A stretch of 64,000 bases of DNA, taken from Sulfitobacter sabulilitoris. Its GTDB lineage: Bacteria > Pseudomonadota > Alphaproteobacteria > Rhodobacterales > Rhodobacteraceae. The translations under genes and the position numbers were made by a program. Numbering within the stretch: position 1 is the first letter of the stretch; each line of letters starts with the position of its first letter. The stretch spans positions 124,001 to 188,000 of the forward strand of contig NZ_VANS01000004.1 in NCBI RefSeq assembly GCF_005887615.1. The letters are read 5' to 3'. Shown here one piece after another: positions 8,243 through 17,764 of this stretch. The notes under the pieces are model-generated. The model was not told where the DNA came from. It saw nothing but the letters and a program-made list of their open reading frames with translations, and did no database searches.

Positions 8243-9765
8243 GCCGCCTTGTCCTGGTGCTCGGGGATCAATTGAGCCCGGACCTGAGCGCCCTGCGCGA
8301 GGCCGACAAGAGCCGCGACATCGTCGTGATGGCCGAGGTCGCGGACGAGGCCGGTTATGTGCGCCACCACCCCAAGAAGATAGCGCTGGTCTTTGCCGCG
8401 ATGCGGAAATTCGCGGCAAGTCTGCGCGAGCAGGGCTGGGACGTGCGGTATGGTGCGTTCGACGACGATGCGACCGCGGGGTCGATCGTCGGTGAATTGC
8501 TGCGCCGGGCCGAGGAAACCGGCGCAGACGGGGTGATCGCCACCGAACCGGGTGAATGGCGGCTGATCAACGCGTTGAAATACGCGCCCATCCCGGTGAA
8601 TGTGCAGCCCGACGACCGGTTCCTTGCCTCGCATGCCGATTTCGAATCCTGGGCGGAGGGGCGGAAATCCCTCCGGATGGAGTATTTCTATCGCGACATG
8701 CGCCGGAAGACGGGGTTGTTGATGGAGGGCGACGAGCCTGCCGGCGACAAGTGGAACTATGACCACGACAACCGCAAACCCGCCCCCGACGAGGTCACTC
8801 ACGACGGGCCGCTGTGGTTCGAGCCGGACGACGAGGTCGAGGATGTGCTGGATTTGGTCGCGGCGCGGTTCGGCGAAAATTTCGGCGATCTGCGGCCCTT
8901 CGGGTTCGCCACCACGCGCGATCAGGCGCTGGAGGCGCTGACGCATTTCGTGCGTCATGCATTGCCCAAGTTCGGCGATTTTCAGGACGCCATGCTGGCG
9001 GACAACCGGTTTTTGTATCACGCGATCATATCGCCATACCTCAACCTGGGTCTGTTGGGTCCGCTGGAAGTCTGCGAGGCGGCGGCGCAGGCCTGGCGCG
9101 ACGGCGACGCGCCGATCAACGCGGTCGAGGGGTTCATCCGGCAGATCATCGGCTGGCGCGAATACGTGCGCGGGATTTATTTCCTCGAAGGCCCGGACTA
9201 TACGGGCCGCAACGCGCTGGGCCAATCCCGCGACCTGCCCGCGATGTACTGGGGCGGCGAAACTCGGATGGCCTGCGTCGCGCATGCGGTCGAGCAGACG
9301 AAGACCGACGCCTATGCCCATCACATCCAGCGGCTGATGGTGACGGGGAATTTCGCGCTGCTGGCGGGGGTCGATCCGGCGCAGGTGCACGAATGGTATC
9401 TGGCCGTTTATGCCGATGCCTACGAATGGGTGGAGGCGCCCAACGTGATCGGCATGAGCCAGTTCGCAGACGGCGGCGTCATCGCGTCCAAGCCTTACGT
9501 GTCCTCGGGCAGCTACATCAATCGCATGTCGGATTATTGCAAGGGATGCGATTATTCGGTGACCAAGAAGACGGGCGAGGGGGCCTGCCCGTTCAACACG
9601 CTGTACTGGCATTTCCTGATCCGGCACCGTGACCGGTTCAAGGACAATCCGCGCATGGGCCAGATGTACGCCACATGGGACAGGATGGACGAGGAGCGCC
9701 GCGAGACCGTGCTGGCGGACGCGGATGCGGTCCTCGCCCGGCTGGATGCGGGCGAGGTGGTCTGA
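8239..9765 (+). CDS. cryB: CryB/PhrB-type iron-sulfur cryptochrome/photolyase
   Basis: This 508-residue protein matches the length and pattern of the FeS-BCP (CryPro) family, which includes Rhodobacter CryB and Agrobacterium PhrB. These bind FAD, a ribityllumazine antenna and a [4Fe-4S] cluster, and repair (6-4) photoproducts and/or act in light signalling. The cluster cysteines are visible in the C-terminal part as DYCKGCDY and GACPF, with a further Cys in RMACVAH. The N-terminus VSRLVLVLGDQL is typical. The start is a GTG at 8239 that overlaps the SDR stop by four bases. A longer open frame starting at 7975 is the shadow of the SDR gene. Repair versus signalling cannot be separated from sequence alone. 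Confidence 0.92.
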   Translation: MSRLVLVLGDQLSPDLSALREADKSRDIVVMAEVADEAGYVRHHPKKIALVFAAMRKFAASLREQGWDVRYGAFDDDATAGSIVGELLRRAEETGADGVIATEPGEWRLINALKYAPIPVNVQPDDRFLASHADFESWAEGRKSLRMEYFYRDMRRKTGLLMEGDEPAGDKWNYDHDNRKPAPDEVTHDGPLWFEPDDEVEDVLDLVAARFGENFGDLRPFGFATTRDQALEALTHFVRHALPKFGDFQDAMLADNRFLYHAIISPYLNLGLLGPLEVCEAAAQAWRDGDAPINAVEGFIRQIIGWREYVRGIYFLEGPDYTGRNALGQSRDLPAMYWGGETRMACVAHAVEQTKTDAYAHHIQRLMVTGNFALLAGVDPAQVHEWYLAVYADAYEWVEAPNVIGMSQFADGGVIASKPYVSSGSYINRMSDYCKGCDYSVTKKTGEGACPFNTLYWHFLIRHRDRFKDNPRMGQMYATWDRMDEERRETVLADADAVLARLDAGEVV

Positions 9766-9771
9766 GGAGAA

Positions 9772-11412
9772 TTACTCGGCAGCGGTGGCCGCCGGCACGT
9801 CAAGGCCGATCTGGTCCAGGAAACGGGTGATCTGGCGCCGCGCAACCTCGGACGGGGCCAGCGCTTCGCCCGCGTCCTTGAAGGTCATGCGCAGCACGGT
9901 GCCCGCATCGCCGCCGCGATCCTCGCGCGGGCGCCAGTCGGCATCGAGGTGGTCGGCCAGATGCATCTGCGCCACCAACGCACCATCGCGGTACTGTCGG
10001 ATCACCGGGTGGATGAAAGCGTCAGGTTCGTCGCCAAAGACGTTGTGCTGGCGCTTCACATGCATCGAATCGCCCCCGAAATCGCCGTATTCCAACGTCA
10101 CGGCCAAATAGGTGCGCCCCGAAATACCCGGCGCGTCATGCGCCCATTCCACGGGAACATCGTGAAAACTCCGCCCCGGCGCATCGCCATCCAAAAGCAC
10201 GATGTCGGCCAGGAACCCCGGTTGCAGGAACAGCCCCGATGCCGTGCTGATCCGGTCGATGATGCCGGTGGTCAGGCCCGCCGGATCCAGCGGCGTGATG
10301 CGACTGGGATAATCGGACCCGCGCGCGCGCATCGCGACGAATTCGGCAAGGCATTTCACGTTGTGGCGGAACCCGTGCACGAACCCCGACATGGTTTTGC
10401 GGTAGTCGCGCGACTGCATGATCGTGCCGGCAAAGAACAGACCTTGGGTCGTTTCGCTTTCCCATTGCGGGGTCATTGCCGGGAACTTGTCAAAATGGCG
10501 CAGGGCGGGGCGGATGTCGTCGGCAAAGATCGCATTGTCGAACTGAAACCCGGTGCAGGCGATCACGTGGTCATAGGTCAGCACGATCTCGTGGTCCGCC
10601 GCCGCGCTCATCCTGGCGGTCACGGTATACACGCCATCCGCCTTTTCGATGCGCACCACCTTTGCGTCGATCACCGCGTTCTGCGACTTCAGCTGATAGG
10701 TATCGAGGAAATTGTTGTTCACCGCGCGCAGGTGTCCGACGAAATGCGTCTGCCAGGCGAACCGCACGGGGTTCGGGCTCATGACATGGATAGACGCGGC
10801 GTGTTCGATCAGGGAATCGGCGGTCTCGAACGCTGAATTGCCCTTGCCCATGATCAGCACGCGCTTGTTCTCGTAAATCTCGGGCGCGGTGTCGAAGTCG
10901 AAATAGTTGTCCACCAAGTCGAAACCCTCGATGCCGGGGTCCCAGGGTTGCGACACGCCGGTGGCGACGATCACCTGGCGGGCGCGGGTGACGCTACCAT
11001 CGGCGCAGGTCACTTCGAATATGCCGTCCGTCTTAGCGACGTTCGTCACGTCGCTGTTGCACCGGATGTGATCGGCCATCGGCGCGGCAAAGGCTTCGGC
11101 ATAGGCGACGAAATCATCGGCGGCGGGGAAATACTTGCGGCTCCAGTCGGCAAACAGCAGCCCGTCGTCATTGAGCAGCGAATTCCAGTCATGGCGCAGG
11201 CGGGTCTCGGGGTTGCTGAGCCCGGTGTGGACCTTGTTCACCGAAATGAATTGCCGATGCCGTGGGAAGGTGCGGAAAAAGTCGCTGACCGCGGGCCCGC
11301 GTTCCAGAATGGTGAACGACAGCCCCTTCTTTTCCAGGAAATAACCAGCCTGAAGCCCGGCAGGGCCGGAGCCCACAATGCAAACGTCCAATATGTGATC
11401 AGAAAGCGCCAT
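9772..11412 (-). CDS. FAD-dependent oxidoreductase, FOXRED2-like
   Basis: This 546-residue flavoprotein has an FAD-binding GSGPAGLQAG motif near residue 14 and a second dinucleotide motif MGKGNSAFE near residue 190. The segments FPRHRQFISVNKVHTG and RHDWNSLL resemble eukaryotic FOXRED2 and its bacterial relatives in the flavin-monooxygenase superfamily. The last 140 residues are an extra C-terminal region I do not recognise. The ATG at 11412 is preceded by GAAGGGG. It is convergent with cryB, six bases from its stop, and lies downstream of the MORN gene with a 161-base gap. Substrate unknown. Confidence 0.75.
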   Translation of the reverse strand: MALSDHILDVCIVGSGPAGLQAGYFLEKKGLSFTILERGPAVSDFFRTFPRHRQFISVNKVHTGLSNPETRLRHDWNSLLNDDGLLFADWSRKYFPAADDFVAYAEAFAAPMADHIRCNSDVTNVAKTDGIFEVTCADGSVTRARQVIVATGVSQPWDPGIEGFDLVDNYFDFDTAPEIYENKRVLIMGKGNSAFETADSLIEHAASIHVMSPNPVRFAWQTHFVGHLRAVNNNFLDTYQLKSQNAVIDAKVVRIEKADGVYTVTARMSAAADHEIVLTYDHVIACTGFQFDNAIFADDIRPALRHFDKFPAMTPQWESETTQGLFFAGTIMQSRDYRKTMSGFVHGFRHNVKCLAEFVAMRARGSDYPSRITPLDPAGLTTGIIDRISTASGLFLQPGFLADIVLLDGDAPGRSFHDVPVEWAHDAPGISGRTYLAVTLEYGDFGGDSMHVKRQHNVFGDEPDAFIHPVIRQYRDGALVAQMHLADHLDADWRPREDRGGDAGTVLRMTFKDAGEALAPSEVARRQITRFLDQIGLDVPAATAAE

Positions 11413-11573
11413 CGAAAAATCCCCTTCAACAAAGCACAACCTGAACGAGACAATGCATGGCCGTTCCCTTTGGTCAAGCGAGGACGGGCCTAAAACCTTG
11501 GGGTGTGCGCATTTTGTGCGCCGCTACTTTGGGTTGCTGCGGGCCGCGGGCAGGTGGCCGCCGGGAGAACGCG

Positions 11574-12965
11574 TTAGTTCAGCGCGCCGTTCTCCCAATC
11601 GCCCGTGGCCTCTTCTCCGGTGGCATATCGCATGGTGCCGCTGCCCTGCCGCTTGCCGTTCTTGAAGGTGCCTTCGTACACGTCGCCGTTGGCATAGGTG
11701 GCGACACCGGTGCCGTTGATTTCGCCGTCCTGCCAGTCGCCTTCGTAGGTAAAGCCGTTGGCCATCGTGATCTTGCCCTGACCGTGGCGCTGGCCGTTCT
11801 GGAACATGCCGACATAGACCGTGCCGTCGGGGTAGGTCGCGGTGCCCATGCCGTGGCGCTGCCCGTCGCGCCACGCGCCATCGTATTTGTAGCCATCGGC
11901 ATAGGTCATCACGCCCTGGCCATGGTTCCGTGCGTTCTTGAATCCGCCTTCATAGACCACTCCGTTGGCATAGACCGCACGTCCTTCGCCGTCGATCACG
12001 CCAGCGGACCACGAGCCCTCGTAGGTGGAGCCGTCCGGATAGGTGATCTTGCCCTGACCGTCGGCAAGGTCGTCGCGGAAACTGCCCTCATAGACCGATC
12101 CGTCGGGATAGGTGACGCGGCCCTGGCCTTCGATCTCGCCCGCGACCCACGAGCCGGAGTAGACATAGCCATCGGTGCCGGTGAACGTGCCCTGGCCTTC
12201 GCGCAGGTCGCTTTTGAATTCGCCTTCATAGACGTCGCCGTTGGCATAGGTGACCTTGCCCACGCCTTCGCGCTGACCGCCCACCAGCTCGCCTTCGTAG
12301 ACGTCGCCATTGGCCTGCGTCAGCCTTCCGGTGCCGTCGATCTGGCCGTCTTTCCACCGGCCCACGTAGATCAAGCCGTCGGGCATGGTCAGCGTGCCGG
12401 TGCCCTCGCGCTTGCCGCCGCGCACTTCTCCGTCATAGACCGCGCCATCGGGATAGGTGATGATCCCGCTGCCGTCCTTGACGCCATCGACCCAGTCGCC
12501 CTGGTACTGGTATCCGCCCGGGCTTTGCATGGTGCCCTTGCCGTGGTGCTTGGCATTGCGGAACCCGCCTTCATAGCGCACCCCGTTGGCATAGACCGCG
12601 ACGCCACGGCCCATGATGGCCCCGGCCAGCCATTCTCCCTCGTAGGTGCCGCCATCGGCAAAGGTGATCTTGCCAAAGCCATCGGGCTTGCCCTTGGCGA
12701 AACTGCCCTCGTAGACCGATCCGTTGGGAAAGCGCGCGACGCCCTTGCCGCGAATTTCACCGTCCACCCATTCGCCGATGTATTCATAGCCGTTGGGCAG
12801 CCTGTACGATCCCTGCCCATGCTGAAGCCCGCCGCGGAACGTGCCTTCGTAGACGCCGCCATCGTCATATTGCTTGGTCAGGACCTGTCCGTCCTGCGCT
12901 GCCACCGAAACAGGAGCAAGCAGCAGGCTGGCGGTAAGGCCCCGGATTAGGCTGGATCGTGTCAT
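11574..12965 (-). CDS. Exported MORN-repeat protein, 18 repeats
   Basis: This 463-residue protein begins with a signal peptide (MTRSSLIRGLTASLLLAPVSVAAQ). After it come 18 uninterrupted MORN repeats of exactly 23 residues (consensus NG.VYEG.F.NG..HG.G..TY) plus a partial nineteenth at the C-terminus. Repeats 1-9 align in register with repeats 10-18, so the array looks like two copies of a nine-repeat unit. MORN repeats form an elongated beta-sheet and serve in membrane or protein contacts. No catalytic domain is attached. The start at 12965 was chosen because it begins the signal peptide and has AAGGG upstream. Function is unknown, probably periplasmic or surface scaffold. Confidence 0.88.
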   Translation of the reverse strand: MTRSSLIRGLTASLLLAPVSVAAQDGQVLTKQYDDGGVYEGTFRGGLQHGQGSYRLPNGYEYIGEWVDGEIRGKGVARFPNGSVYEGSFAKGKPDGFGKITFADGGTYEGEWLAGAIMGRGVAVYANGVRYEGGFRNAKHHGKGTMQSPGGYQYQGDWVDGVKDGSGIITYPDGAVYDGEVRGGKREGTGTLTMPDGLIYVGRWKDGQIDGTGRLTQANGDVYEGELVGGQREGVGKVTYANGDVYEGEFKSDLREGQGTFTGTDGYVYSGSWVAGEIEGQGRVTYPDGSVYEGSFRDDLADGQGKITYPDGSTYEGSWSAGVIDGEGRAVYANGVVYEGGFKNARNHGQGVMTYADGYKYDGAWRDGQRHGMGTATYPDGTVYVGMFQNGQRHGQGKITMANGFTYEGDWQDGEINGTGVATYANGDVYEGTFKNGKRQGSGTMRYATGEEATGDWENGALN

Positions 12966-13222
12966 GGCGCACCCTTGGATCGGACAAATCACTGCGGGGC
13001 ACCCGGCCGGCACCCGTCAGGGCATCCCGTCGTGTCGCTCTTTCGCCGCACCCCCGCACGGTCGTGTCTCAAACCTAGGCAAAGCGACGGCGCGGGGCAA
13101 TGTCTTTTGCGGGAATTCCCGCGTGTCGGCGAACAGATGTGCGGCCCTGTGCCGCCATAGGCTTTTCACGCCGCCACGATCTGCTACATGACTTGCCTAA
13201 ACAAGGCAGAAAGGCCGCAATC

Positions 13223-14881
13223 ATGGCAGAGCGGTTTCGCATCACACTGGGACAGTTGAACCCGACGGTGGGGGATCTGGCGGGCAATGCCGCGCTGGCG
13301 CATCGCGCCTGGGAGGAAGGCCGCGACGCGGGCGCCGACCTCGTGGCCCTGCCCGAGATGTTCCTCACCGGCTACAACGCGCAGGATCTGGTGATGAAGC
13401 CGGCCTTTCAGGTCGCGGCCATCGCGCATCTGGAGGCGCTGGCCGAGGTCTGTGCCGACGGTCCGCCGCTGGCCATCGGAAGCCTGTGGATCGAAGGCAC
13501 CGACCTCTACAACGCCTATGTCATCCTCCGGAACGGCAAGATCGCCAGCCAGGTGCTCAAGCACCATCTGCCCAACGAGGCGGTGTTCGACGAGGTGCGG
13601 ATCTTTGACGCGGGTCCGCTGGGCGGGCCCTATTCCGTGGGCGGCACCCGCATCGGCAGCCCCATCTGCGAGGACGCCTGGTACGAGGACGTGGCAGAGA
13701 CGCTGGCCGAGACGGGCGCCGAATTCCTGCTGGTGCCCAACGGATCGCCGTACCATCGCGACAAGTCCGACATCCGGCTCAACCACATGGTGGCCCGCGT
13801 GGTGGAAACCGGCCTGCCGCTGATCTACCTCAACATGGTGGGCGGGCAGGACGACCAGGTGTTCGATGGCGCGTCATTCGCGCTCAACCCGGGCGGGCGT
13901 CTGGCGGTGCAACTGCCACCCTTTGCCGAAACCGTTGCCCACGTCGATCTGGAACGCGGCGACGCGGGCTGGCGTATCGTCGAGGGCGTCAAGGCGCACC
14001 AGCCCGACGCATGGGAACAGGATTACCAGGTGATGGTCCTGGCCCTGCGCGATTACATGCGCAAGACCGGGTTCGCAAAGGTGCTGCTGGGCCTGTCGGG
14101 CGGCGTGGACAGCGCGATCGTCGCGGCCATCGCCGTGGATGCGCTTGGCGCGGAAAACGTGCGCTGCGTGATGCTGCCATCCGAATACACGTCCTCCGGA
14201 TCGCTGGAGGACGCGGAGGCCGTGGCCAAGGCGCTGGGCTGCCGTTACGACTATGTGCCCATCGACGCGGGCCGCGCCGCGATCACCGAAACGCTTGCGC
14301 CGCTGTTCGCGGGGCTGGACGAGGATCTGACCGAGGAAAACATCCAAAGCCGCCTGCGGGGGCTGCTGCTGATGGCGATGAGCAACAAGTTCGGTGAAAT
14401 GCTGCTGACCACCGGCAACAAGTCCGAAGTGGCCGTGGGCTATGCGACGATCTATGGCGACATGGCGGGCGGGTACAATCCGATCAAGGATCTGTACAAG
14501 ACGCGCGTGTTCGAGACCTGCCGCTGGCGCAACGCCAATCACCGTGACTGGATGATGGGCCCGGAGGGCGAGGTGATTCCCCCCCGTGTGATCGACAAGC
14601 CGCCCAGCGCGGAGTTGCGCGCCGATCAAAAGGACAGCGACAGCCTGCCGGACTATCCCGAGCTCGATCTCATCCTCGAGATCCTGGTGGACCGCGACGG
14701 ATCCATCGCCGACTGCGTCGATGCGGGCATCGACCGTGCCGTGGCGCAGAAGGTCGAAAAGCTGATCTATATCAGCGAATACAAGCGGTTTCAGGCCGCC
14801 CCCGGCGCGCGGCTGACGCGCGGGGCATTCTGGCTCGACCGGCGCTATCCCATCGTGAACCGGTGGCGCGACCCAAGCTGA
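13223..14881 (+). CDS. nadE: Glutamine-dependent NAD+ synthetase
   Basis: The enzyme amidates nicotinic acid adenine dinucleotide to NAD+ as the last step of NAD synthesis. The 552-residue protein has an N-terminal nitrilase-like glutaminase domain (residues 1-250; the Glu in LPEMFLTGYN, the Lys in LKHHLPN and the nucleophile Cys in SPICEDAW). The C-terminal synthetase domain carries the PP-loop GLSGGVDSAIVAAI near residue 292. The ATG at 13223 follows GGCAGAAAGG. An upstream extension to 13100 has no support. It is divergent from the MORN gene. nadD, which makes its substrate, lies elsewhere in the window at 47.3 kb. Confidence 0.97.
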   Translation: MAERFRITLGQLNPTVGDLAGNAALAHRAWEEGRDAGADLVALPEMFLTGYNAQDLVMKPAFQVAAIAHLEALAEVCADGPPLAIGSLWIEGTDLYNAYVILRNGKIASQVLKHHLPNEAVFDEVRIFDAGPLGGPYSVGGTRIGSPICEDAWYEDVAETLAETGAEFLLVPNGSPYHRDKSDIRLNHMVARVVETGLPLIYLNMVGGQDDQVFDGASFALNPGGRLAVQLPPFAETVAHVDLERGDAGWRIVEGVKAHQPDAWEQDYQVMVLALRDYMRKTGFAKVLLGLSGGVDSAIVAAIAVDALGAENVRCVMLPSEYTSSGSLEDAEAVAKALGCRYDYVPIDAGRAAITETLAPLFAGLDEDLTEENIQSRLRGLLLMAMSNKFGEMLLTTGNKSEVAVGYATIYGDMAGGYNPIKDLYKTRVFETCRWRNANHRDWMMGPEGEVIPPRVIDKPPSAELRADQKDSDSLPDYPELDLILEILVDRDGSIADCVDAGIDRAVAQKVEKLIYISEYKRFQAAPGARLTRGAFWLDRRYPIVNRWRDPS

Positions 14882-14964
14882 CGGCGGCGGCACCCAACGC
14901 GCTTGTGACTTGAGCGGTCGCGCCCGTCGCGGCACGGTGCGGTGACACGGATGCGGAGGATGCT

Positions 14965-15774
14965 GTGCGCCTGATATTGTCGCTGATTGTCATTGCGGTC
15001 GGATGGGGCGCGCCCGCGCTGGCGTGCTCTGCGCAAAGCGATTGCATGCTGGGCACGCGCAGCTACCGTATCGCGCTGCCTGAAGGCTACGACCCGCAGC
15101 ATCCCGTCGGCGCCATCGTCTTTGCCCACGGCTACAGGGGGTCCGCCGCCGGGGTGATGCGCAACATCTCGCTGCGCCGGGTGGCCTCGGATATGGGGCT
15201 GGCGCTGATCGCGGCGGATGCGGACGGCGACGGCTGGATCCTGCCCCATGCGCCGCGCCACCCCGAGGCGACCGGCGCGGTCGAATTCGATTATTTCACG
15301 GCGCTCGTGCGCGACGCCACCTCCCGCTTTGCGATTGACGGCGACCGCATGATGATGACCGGGTTCAGCGCGGGCGGCATGATGGCCTGGGCGCTTGCCT
15401 GCGCGCGGCCCGGGCTTTTCGCGGGTTTTGCGCCGATTTCGGGCACCTATTGGCGCGCGCCGCCCGCCGACTGCGCGGCACCCGCCGCGAGCATCGTGCA
15501 TATCCACGGCGACGATGACCCGGTGGTGCCGTTGGCCGGGCGGCCCATTGGGCCGACGCGACAGGGCGACGTGGCGCAATCGCTGGCGATGTACCGGGGG
15601 TTCGGCGACTTTGGCGCGGCGCGGGCCACGACATCGGGCGATCTGCGATGCGACATCCGCAACAACGCACCCGGCGACGTGCTGGAATTCTGCCTGTTTG
15701 CGGGCGGACATTCGTTTCGCAGCGAATTCGTGCGTTTCGCGTGGGGCAGGTTCAGGGCGGCAGGCCAGCTTTAG
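14965..15774 (+). CDS. Secreted alpha/beta-hydrolase of the PHB depolymerase/esterase (LpqC-like) type
   Basis: This 269-residue protein has a signal peptide (MRLILSLIVIAVGWGAPALA, with GTG start) and an alpha/beta-hydrolase domain. The nucleophile elbow is GFSAGG near residue 134, an oxyanion-type HGYRGS motif lies near residue 54, and possible acid and base residues follow (HGDDDPVVP and AGGHSF). The family includes feruloyl esterases and polyhydroxyalkanoate depolymerase relatives. The substrate is not determinable. GGAGGA stands five bases before the GTG, which supports that start. It lies 83 bases downstream of nadE. Confidence 0.8.
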   Translation: MRLILSLIVIAVGWGAPALACSAQSDCMLGTRSYRIALPEGYDPQHPVGAIVFAHGYRGSAAGVMRNISLRRVASDMGLALIAADADGDGWILPHAPRHPEATGAVEFDYFTALVRDATSRFAIDGDRMMMTGFSAGGMMAWALACARPGLFAGFAPISGTYWRAPPADCAAPAASIVHIHGDDDPVVPLAGRPIGPTRQGDVAQSLAMYRGFGDFGAARATTSGDLRCDIRNNAPGDVLEFCLFAGGHSFRSEFVRFAWGRFRAAGQL

Positions 15775-15863
15775 ATCCTGCTTCGTGCCCGGCGCTGGCC
15801 CGGCGACGGGGTGCGCGCACGACACGGGAATGTGGTAGGCTTGCCCGCAGCAAGGAGCCGCAG

Positions 15864-16280
15864 ATGACCCAGGCCAACCCACCTGACGCCGCCGCTTTTC
15901 TGGCCGCGGTGGCCCCACCGCGCCGCCACGACGAGGCGCGTCGCCTCGATGCCCTGTTTCGCGAGGTGACGGGCTGGCAGCCCCGGCTCTGGCGTGGCGG
16001 GATACTGGGCTACGGCACCTATGACTATACCTATGCGTCGGGCCGGTCGGGCACGTACTTCGCCACGGGGTTCGCCCCGCGCCGGGCCAGGCTGTCGATC
16101 TACATCTTGCCGGGCTACGCCGATTTCGGACCGATCCTGAACCGGCTGGGCAAACACCGGCTGGGTAAATCCTGTCTCTACCTCAATGCCTTGCAGGATG
16201 CCGATCCCGATGTGCTGACGGAATTGATCCGCGCCGGGCTTGCCGATCTGTCCCGGCGCTGGCCGGTGCGGCCCACCTGA
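15864..16280 (+). CDS. DUF1801 family protein
   Basis: This 138-residue protein matches the YdhG-like DUF1801 pattern: an N-terminal helical segment with RLDALFREVTGW, then LWRGGILGYGTYDYTY and LSIYILPGY, and KHRLGKSCLYLN. The biochemical function of the family is unknown. The ATG is preceded by AAGGAG at a good distance. It sits between the esterase and gltX, all on the plus strand, but the 60-90 base gaps do not prove an operon. Confidence 0.75.
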   Translation: MTQANPPDAAAFLAAVAPPRRHDEARRLDALFREVTGWQPRLWRGGILGYGTYDYTYASGRSGTYFATGFAPRRARLSIYILPGYADFGPILNRLGKHRLGKSCLYLNALQDADPDVLTELIRAGLADLSRRWPVRPT

Positions 16281-16343
16281 TGCGGCGTTCACTGGACAAA
16301 TCCACGGCCCTGTGACAAGCCATCCGCCAACAGGAGACATCCC

Positions 16344-17669
16344 ATGACCATCACCCGTTTCGCCCCTTCGCCCACCGGCTATATCCATGTCGGAAACCTG
16401 CGCACGGCGCTGATGAACTACATGATCGCGCGCAAGGCGGGCGGCAAGTTCATCCTGCGCATCGACGACACCGACCCGGTACGCTCCAAGCAGGAATACG
16501 TCGATGGGATCAAGCAGGATCTGGAGTGGCTGGGTCTGCACTGGGACCACACCGAGCGGCAATCCGAGCGGCTGGAGAAATACCGGGACGCCGCCGAGAC
16601 GCTGCGTGAAAACGGGCGCTTCTACGAGGCGTTCGAGACGCCGACCGAGCTGGACCTCAAGCGCAAGAAGCAGCTCAACATGCACAAGCCGCCAGTCTAT
16701 GACCGCGCCGCGCTGAGCCTGACCGAGGCGCAGAAGGATGCGCTGCGCGCGGAACGGGGCGACGGTGTCTGGCGCTTCAAGCTTATCCAGGACAGGATCG
16801 TCTGGCACGACGGCATCCTGGGCGACATCTCGATCGACGCGGCCAGCGTCAGCGACCCGGTGTTGATCCGCGGTGACGGCCAGGTGCTTTATACGCTGGC
16901 CAGCGTGGTCGATGACATCGAAATGGGCGTGACCGACATCGTGCGCGGGTCGGACCACGTCACCAACACTGCGACGCAGATCCAGATCATCGAGGCCTTG
17001 GGCGGCACGGTGCCGAACTTTGCCCACCACAGCCTGCTGACCGGCCCGCAGGGCGAGGCGCTGAGCAAGCGGCTTGGCACGCTGGCTCTGCGCGATCTGC
17101 GCGAGCGAGGGGTGGAGCCGATGGCGCTGCTGAGTCTGATGGCGCGGCTGGGGTCGAGCGATCCGGTCGAGTTGCGCACCGACATGGCGGAGCTGATCGA
17201 CGGTTTCGATCTGTCGCGCTTTGGGTCGGCCCCGACGAAATTCGACGTCGAGGACCTGTTTCCGCTGACCGGGCGCTACCTGTCGGTGCTGCCGCTCGAG
17301 GCGGTGCGGGACCGGATCGCCGATCTGGGCGTGCCGGCGGAGAAGGCGGCGCAGTTCTGGGCGGTCACGCACGAGAACATCACGACGCTGCACGATCTTG
17401 GCCCCTGGTGGGAGATGATGCAGCACGGCGCGGATCCGGTCGTCGCCGATGAGGACCGGGAATTTGTCGCGCAGGCGATGGCGTTGCTGCCCGAGGGGCC
17501 GTTCGACGAGACCACCTGGTCCAGCTGGACATCGGCGGTCAAGGAGGCGACGGGCCGCAAGGGCAAGGCGTTGTTCATGCCGCTGCGGCTGGCGCTGACG
17601 GGGCAGAAGAACGGCCCCGAAATGGCGGCGTTGATGCCCTTGCTGCAAGTGGTCAAGGCCCGCGCCTGA
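16344..17669 (+). CDS. gltX: Glutamyl-tRNA synthetase
   Basis: This class I aminoacyl-tRNA synthetase charges tRNA-Glu in the cytoplasm. The protein has 441 residues, on the short side for GltX, and begins MTITRFAPSPTGYIHVGNLRTAL, with the HIGH-type signature HVGN. The KMSKS equivalent is EALSKRLG near residue 240. Alphaproteobacteria often carry two GltX paralogues, one of which may charge tRNA-Gln for later amidation; this copy could be either. AACAGGAG precedes the ATG. Confidence 0.94.
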   Translation: MTITRFAPSPTGYIHVGNLRTALMNYMIARKAGGKFILRIDDTDPVRSKQEYVDGIKQDLEWLGLHWDHTERQSERLEKYRDAAETLRENGRFYEAFETPTELDLKRKKQLNMHKPPVYDRAALSLTEAQKDALRAERGDGVWRFKLIQDRIVWHDGILGDISIDAASVSDPVLIRGDGQVLYTLASVVDDIEMGVTDIVRGSDHVTNTATQIQIIEALGGTVPNFAHHSLLTGPQGEALSKRLGTLALRDLRERGVEPMALLSLMARLGSSDPVELRTDMAELIDGFDLSRFGSAPTKFDVEDLFPLTGRYLSVLPLEAVRDRIADLGVPAEKAAQFWAVTHENITTLHDLGPWWEMMQHGADPVVADEDREFVAQAMALLPEGPFDETTWSSWTSAVKEATGRKGKALFMPLRLALTGQKNGPEMAALMPLLQVVKARA

Positions 17670-17764
17670 CCGACGCTCGGGGGGGGCTTGTGGCGGGTGG
17701 CCACGCCTTTTGGCGACCATGCCCTTGCCCGGCAAGGTGACGTGGCACCGCGCCGCGCGTGACC

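Noticed and set aside
11457-12950. 497-codon plus-strand repeat protein opposite the MORN gene
   Set aside because: Its apparent repeats (VDRSVGIG, FAFVDVAIG and the like) are the reverse complement of the MORN repeats. The MORN frame has a signal peptide, a ribosome binding site and a known fold.
15771-17735. 654-codon open frame on the minus strand opposite gltX
   Set aside because: Antisense shadow; the translation is rich in Arg, Gln and His without any recognisable fold, whereas gltX is certain.
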